This document shows positions 6,254-8,978 of a stretch of 8,978 nt of DNA, piece after piece (positions within the stretch are counted from its first letter, which is position 1; the number at the start of each line of letters is the position of its first letter). Below the pieces are notes generated by a model that had not been told where the DNA came from, searched no databases, and saw only the letters and a program-made list of their open reading frames with translations. Where the stretch lies: assembly GCA_003555285.1 (NCBI GenBank), contig PWGH01000055.1, forward strand, positions 1 through 8,978, given 5' to 3'. The DNA is from Thioalkalivibrio sp. (GTDB taxonomy: Bacteria > Pseudomonadota > Gammaproteobacteria > Ectothiorhodospirales > Ectothiorhodospiraceae). Position numbers and translations under genes: made by a program.

Positions 6254-7567
6254 TCAGCGCCCCAGCGCTTCCATGCGGATCCGGGTCACCGGCGAAGTCA
6301 GGTGCGCCAGGGCCTCGATGCCCTCGATCGCGCGCTGCATGTCGCCCTCGCGAACCCGCTGGGTCAGCATGATGATCGTCGCCTCGCCGCGCTCGGGATC
6401 GGGTTCCCGCTGCAGGATCGCCTCGATGCTGATGCCTTGAGCGGCCAGAACCCGGGTGATGTCGGCAAGCACCCCGGGGCGGTCGTGGGCGCGCAGGCGC
6501 AGGTAGAACGAGGTCAGCACGTCCCCGATCGGCAGCACCGGATGGTCCGACAGCGCGCCCGGCTGGAAGGCCAGATGCGGCACGCGGTTCTCCGGGTCCG
6601 CGGTGAGCGCGCGCACCACATCGACCAGATCGGCGACCACCGCCGACGCGGTGGGCTCGGCACCGGCACCGGCCCCGTAATACAGCGTCGGTCCGACGGC
6701 GTCGCCGTGGACCAGCACCGCATTCATCACGCCGTCGACATTGGCGATCAGGCGGCGCTCGGGGATCAGCGTCGGGTGCACGCGCAGCTCGAAGCCGGCT
6801 TCGGTGCGCCGGGCGACCCCCAGATGCTTGATGCGGTAACCCAGCTCACCGGCGAAAACCACATCCTCGCGGGTGATGCCGCTGATGCCCTCGATATGGA
6901 CGCGTTCGAACTGCAAGGGAATGCCGAAGGCGATGGCCGCAAGGATGCACAGCTTGTGCGCCGCATCGATGCCCTCGACGTCGAAGGTCGGATCGGCCTC
7001 GGCGTAACCCAGGCGCTGGGCCTCGGCCAGCACATCGGCGAAGTCGCGGCCATGGTCGCGCATCTCGGTCAGGATGAAGTTGCCGGTGCCGTTGATGATG
7101 CCGGCCACCCAGTCGATGCAATTGCCGGCCAACCCCTCGCGCAAGGCCTTGATGATCGGGATGCCACCGGCGACCGCCGCCTCGAAGGCGACCACCACGC
7201 CGCGTTCCTGGGCACGGGCGAAGATCTCGTTGCCGTGCAGCGCGATCAGCGCCTTGTTCGCAGTCACCACGTGCTTGCCCGCGGCGATCGCCTCCAGGAC
7301 CATCGTTCGCGCGGGCTCGATCCCGCCCATCAGTTCGACCACGACCTCGACCTCGGGATCCGCGACCACGGTGGCGGCGTCTTCGGTCAGGCGGATGCCC
7401 TCCAGGCTGTAGCTGCGCGGGCGATCGAGGTCGCGCGCGGCGGCAGCCACCACGGTGATTTCGCGGCCGGCGCGACGGGCGATCTCGTCCTTGTTGCGGG
7501 CCAGCACCTCTACGGTGCCGCCGCCGACCGTCCCCAGACCGAGGATTCCGATTTTGACGGGTTTCAT
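6254..7567 (-). CDS. hom: Homoserine dehydrogenase (monofunctional, ACT domain)
   Basis: Reduces aspartate semialdehyde to homoserine with NAD(P)H, the branch step toward threonine and methionine; 437 residues, cytoplasmic. An N-terminal Rossmann fold carries [12 protein letters not shown] (6-17). VTANKAL (101-107) is conserved in the nucleotide-binding part. The catalytic domain has [14 protein letters not shown] (156-169) and [19 protein letters not shown] (187-205), which holds the conserved acidic residues and the lysine K205. Residues from about 355 form an ACT domain ([20 protein letters not shown]), the usual site of threonine feedback. No aspartokinase domain is fused, unlike E. coli ThrA. 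ATG 7567 is chosen over the in-frame ATG 7594 because AAAGGAAG lies 9 bases upstream and the Rossmann strand follows at once. It lies 109 bases after alaC and 38 before thrC. Confidence 0.96.
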   Translation of the reverse strand: MKPVKIGILGLGTVGGGTVEVLARNKDEIARRAGREITVVAAAARDLDRPRSYSLEGIRLTEDAATVVADPEVEVVVELMGGIEPARTMVLEAIAAGKHVVTANKALIALHGNEIFARAQERGVVVAFEAAVAGGIPIIKALREGLAGNCIDWVAGIINGTGNFILTEMRDHGRDFADVLAEAQRLGYAEADPTFDVEGIDAAHKLCILAAIAFGIPLQFERVHIEGISGITREDVVFAGELGYRIKHLGVARRTEAGFELRVHPTLIPERRLIANVDGVMNAVLVHGDAVGPTLYYGAGAGAEPTASAVVADLVDVVRALTADPENRVPHLAFQPGALSDHPVLPIGDVLTSFYLRLRAHDRPGVLADITRVLAAQGISIEAILQREPDPERGEATIIMLTQRVREGDMQRAIEGIEALAHLTSPVTRIRMEALGR

Positions 7568-7576
7568 GAGCGTAGG

Positions 7577-7584
7577 CTTCCTTT
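7577..7584 (-). promoter_or_regulatory. Ribosome binding site that fixes the hom start
   Basis: On the minus strand AAAGGAAG lies 9 bases before ATG 7567. It would fall inside the coding region if the upstream ATG 7594 were used, so it favours the shorter hom product. Confidence 0.7.
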
Positions 7585-7635
7585 GTATTCGCAACGATTC
7601 GGACGGGCGTGAAAGGTGAGCGCGCGCGGCGCTTC

Positions 7636-7653
7636 GGCCGGGTGCACCCGGCC
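7636..7653. other. Perfect 18-bp palindrome between alaC and hom
   Basis: GGCCGGGTGCACCCGGCC is its own reverse complement. It begins about 24 bases beyond the alaC stop codon and lies about 70 bases upstream of hom. In RNA it could form a 6-7 bp hairpin, but no T-run follows, so it is not a standard terminator. It could be a dyad binding site or an mRNA stability element; nothing here decides between them. Confidence 0.5.
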
Positions 7654-7676
7654 CGATGGATCAACGACGGCGCGGA

Positions 7677-8918
7677 TTACCGCACAGGCGGAGCGACCGC
7701 ATCGGGATCGGCCTCGCTGTCGCGGGCCCGCGCCAGGATGGCATCGGCCCGGAACATCGCCTTGATCCCGCGCACGGCCTGGCGTGTGCGCTGCTCGTTC
7801 TCGATCAGACTGAAGCGCACGTGGCTGTCGCCGTAATTGCCAAAGCCGATCCCCGGGGACACCGCCACCTTGGCGTCCCGGAGCAACTTCTTCGAAAATT
7901 CCAAAGACCCCATGGCCCGATACGGCTCGGGGATCGGCGCCCAGACGAACATCGTGGCCTTGGGCCGTTCGACGGCCCAGCCGATCGCGTTCAGGCCGTC
8001 GCACAGCACGTCGCGGCGCACCCGATACAATTCGCGGATCTCGCCGACGCACTCCTGCGGGCCCTCCAGCGCGGCAATCGCCGCCACCTGGATCGGCGTG
8101 AACATGCCGTAGTCGAGGTAGGATTTCATGCGCGCCAGCGCCGCCACCAGGGTCGGATTCCCGCACATGAAGCCGACCCTCCAGCCCGGCATGTTATAGG
8201 TCTTGGACAGGGTGTAGAACTCGACCGCGATCTCCTTCGCCCCCGGCACCTGCAATACGGATGGGGCCTGGTAGCCGTCGAAGACGATCTCCGCATAGGC
8301 CAGATCGTGGACCAGCCAGATGTGGTACTCGCGGCAGATCGCCACCACGCGTTCGAAGAACCCGAGGTCCACGCATTGGGTGGTCGGATTCGCCGGAAAA
8401 TTCAGGATCAGCATCTTCGGCCGCGGCCAGGAATCCTGGATCGCCCGATCGAGTTCGGCGAAGAAATCGACGTCGGGGGTCAGCGGCACGTGGCGCACGT
8501 CGGCCCCGGCGATCACACAGCCATAGGGATGAATTGGATAGGCGGGGTTCGGCACCAGCACCGCATCGCCAGGACCCAGCGTCGCCAGCGCCAGATGCGC
8601 CAGGCCCTCCTTGGAGCCGATGGTCACGATCGCCTCGGTTTCCGGATCGAGTTCGACCTCGAAACGCGAGCGATACCAGCGGGTGATCGCCCGGCGCAGC
8701 CGCGGCACCCCCTTGGACACCGAATACCGGTGGGTGTCACCCCGCTGGGCCACCTCGACCAGTTTGTCGACGATATGCTGCGGGGTCGGCTGATCGGGAT
8801 TGCCCATCCCGAAATCGATGATGTCTTCCCCCCGGGCGCGGGCCTCTGCCTTCAGCTGATTGACGATGTTGAAGACATAGGGCGGCAGGCGCTCGATGCG
8901 GGGAAAGACGTCGGTCAC
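7677..8918 (-). CDS. alaC: AlaC-type alanine/glutamate-pyruvate aminotransferase
   Basis: Class I/II fold-type I PLP aminotransferase, 413 residues, close in length and sequence to E. coli AlaC (about 412), which makes alanine from pyruvate using glutamate. The N-terminal [10 protein letters not shown] (11-20) is typical of this group. Other family sites are [11 protein letters not shown] (65-75), NFPANPTTQ (173-181, with N177), HDLAYAE (204-210, with D205 and Y208), the Schiff-base lysine K239 in [16 protein letters not shown], and the substrate-carboxylate arginine R368 in SHVRFS. A short charged tail ends the protein. The start is GTG at 8918, with AGGAAG 6 bases upstream. It is first in the visible alaC-hom-thrC run, an order seen in other Proteobacteria. 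Specificity for pyruvate, rather than another keto acid such as N-succinyl-aminoketopimelate, is taken from family resemblance and not proven here. Confidence 0.93.
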   Translation of the reverse strand: MTDVFPRIERLPPYVFNIVNQLKAEARARGEDIIDFGMGNPDQPTPQHIVDKLVEVAQRGDTHRYSVSKGVPRLRRAITRWYRSRFEVELDPETEAIVTIGSKEGLAHLALATLGPGDAVLVPNPAYPIHPYGCVIAGADVRHVPLTPDVDFFAELDRAIQDSWPRPKMLILNFPANPTTQCVDLGFFERVVAICREYHIWLVHDLAYAEIVFDGYQAPSVLQVPGAKEIAVEFYTLSKTYNMPGWRVGFMCGNPTLVAALARMKSYLDYGMFTPIQVAAIAALEGPQECVGEIRELYRVRRDVLCDGLNAIGWAVERPKATMFVWAPIPEPYRAMGSLEFSKKLLRDAKVAVSPGIGFGNYGDSHVRFSLIENEQRTRQAVRGIKAMFRADAILARARDSEADPDAVAPPVR

Positions 8919-8924
8919 GGATGG

Positions 8925-8930
8925 CTTCCT
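8925..8930 (-). promoter_or_regulatory. Ribosome binding site for the alaC GTG start
   Basis: AGGAAG on the minus strand lies 6 bases before GTG 8918 and supports this non-ATG start. The remaining 48 bases to the window edge hold no recognisable feature. Confidence 0.65.
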
Positions 8931-8978
8931 GGATCGTGGCTGAGGACCGCCGGAGCGGCAAGAACGGGCGATGCGGGG

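Noticed and set aside
7604..7630. A promoter inside the alaC-hom gap (TTCACG, 17 bases, GAATAC on the minus strand)
   Set aside because: The -10 match is only two of six; hom and thrC are more simply read from upstream of alaC.

Overview
The window is high-GC DNA (my impression is about 65% G+C). It fits a proteobacterium, most likely a gammaproteobacterium of the Ectothiorhodospiraceae/Chromatiales kind. That placement is inference from composition, the alaC-hom-thrC gene order and general protein character; no marker gene proves it. No tRNA, rRNA, CRISPR array or mobile element was seen.

Right half (about 5073-8918, minus strand): a three-gene amino-acid operon read right to left. It runs from an AlaC-type aminotransferase (GTG start), through a monofunctional homoserine dehydrogenase with a C-terminal ACT domain, to a threonine synthase. 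Hom and ThrC supply two steps of the aspartate-to-threonine route, and AlaC links pyruvate/alanine with glutamate. The threonine synthase is unusual: it carries an extra stretch of about 21 residues containing C-x2-C-x3-C.

Left half (1-2316, minus strand): the start of an RND-type efflux operon. A periplasmic adaptor with a signal peptide is followed by the inner-membrane RND permease, which runs off the left edge after 336 residues. No outer-membrane channel gene is visible.

Middle (2317-4979): a 444-base non-coding divergent region carries palindromes, a strong hairpin and a short tandem repeat. A plus-strand pair follows. The first gene is a regulator built like a sigma-54 enhancer-binding protein (N-terminal PAS-like segment, AAA+ domain, Fis-type helix-turn-helix), but its AAA+ domain has lost the GAFTGA motif, the Walker B glutamate, the sensor I Thr-Asn and the sensor II arginine. 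The second gene overlaps it by 4 bases and encodes an intact DUF815-family AAA+ ATPase. The likeliest reading is that the degenerate regulator controls the divergent pump and/or itself by binding DNA, not by remodelling sigma-54 polymerase. The coupling of a pseudo-ATPase regulator to an intact AAA+ ATPase is the most unusual arrangement here.

The regulator pair and the threonine operon converge at 4980-5072, a short gap with a 13-base tandem repeat starting at the thrC stop codon.
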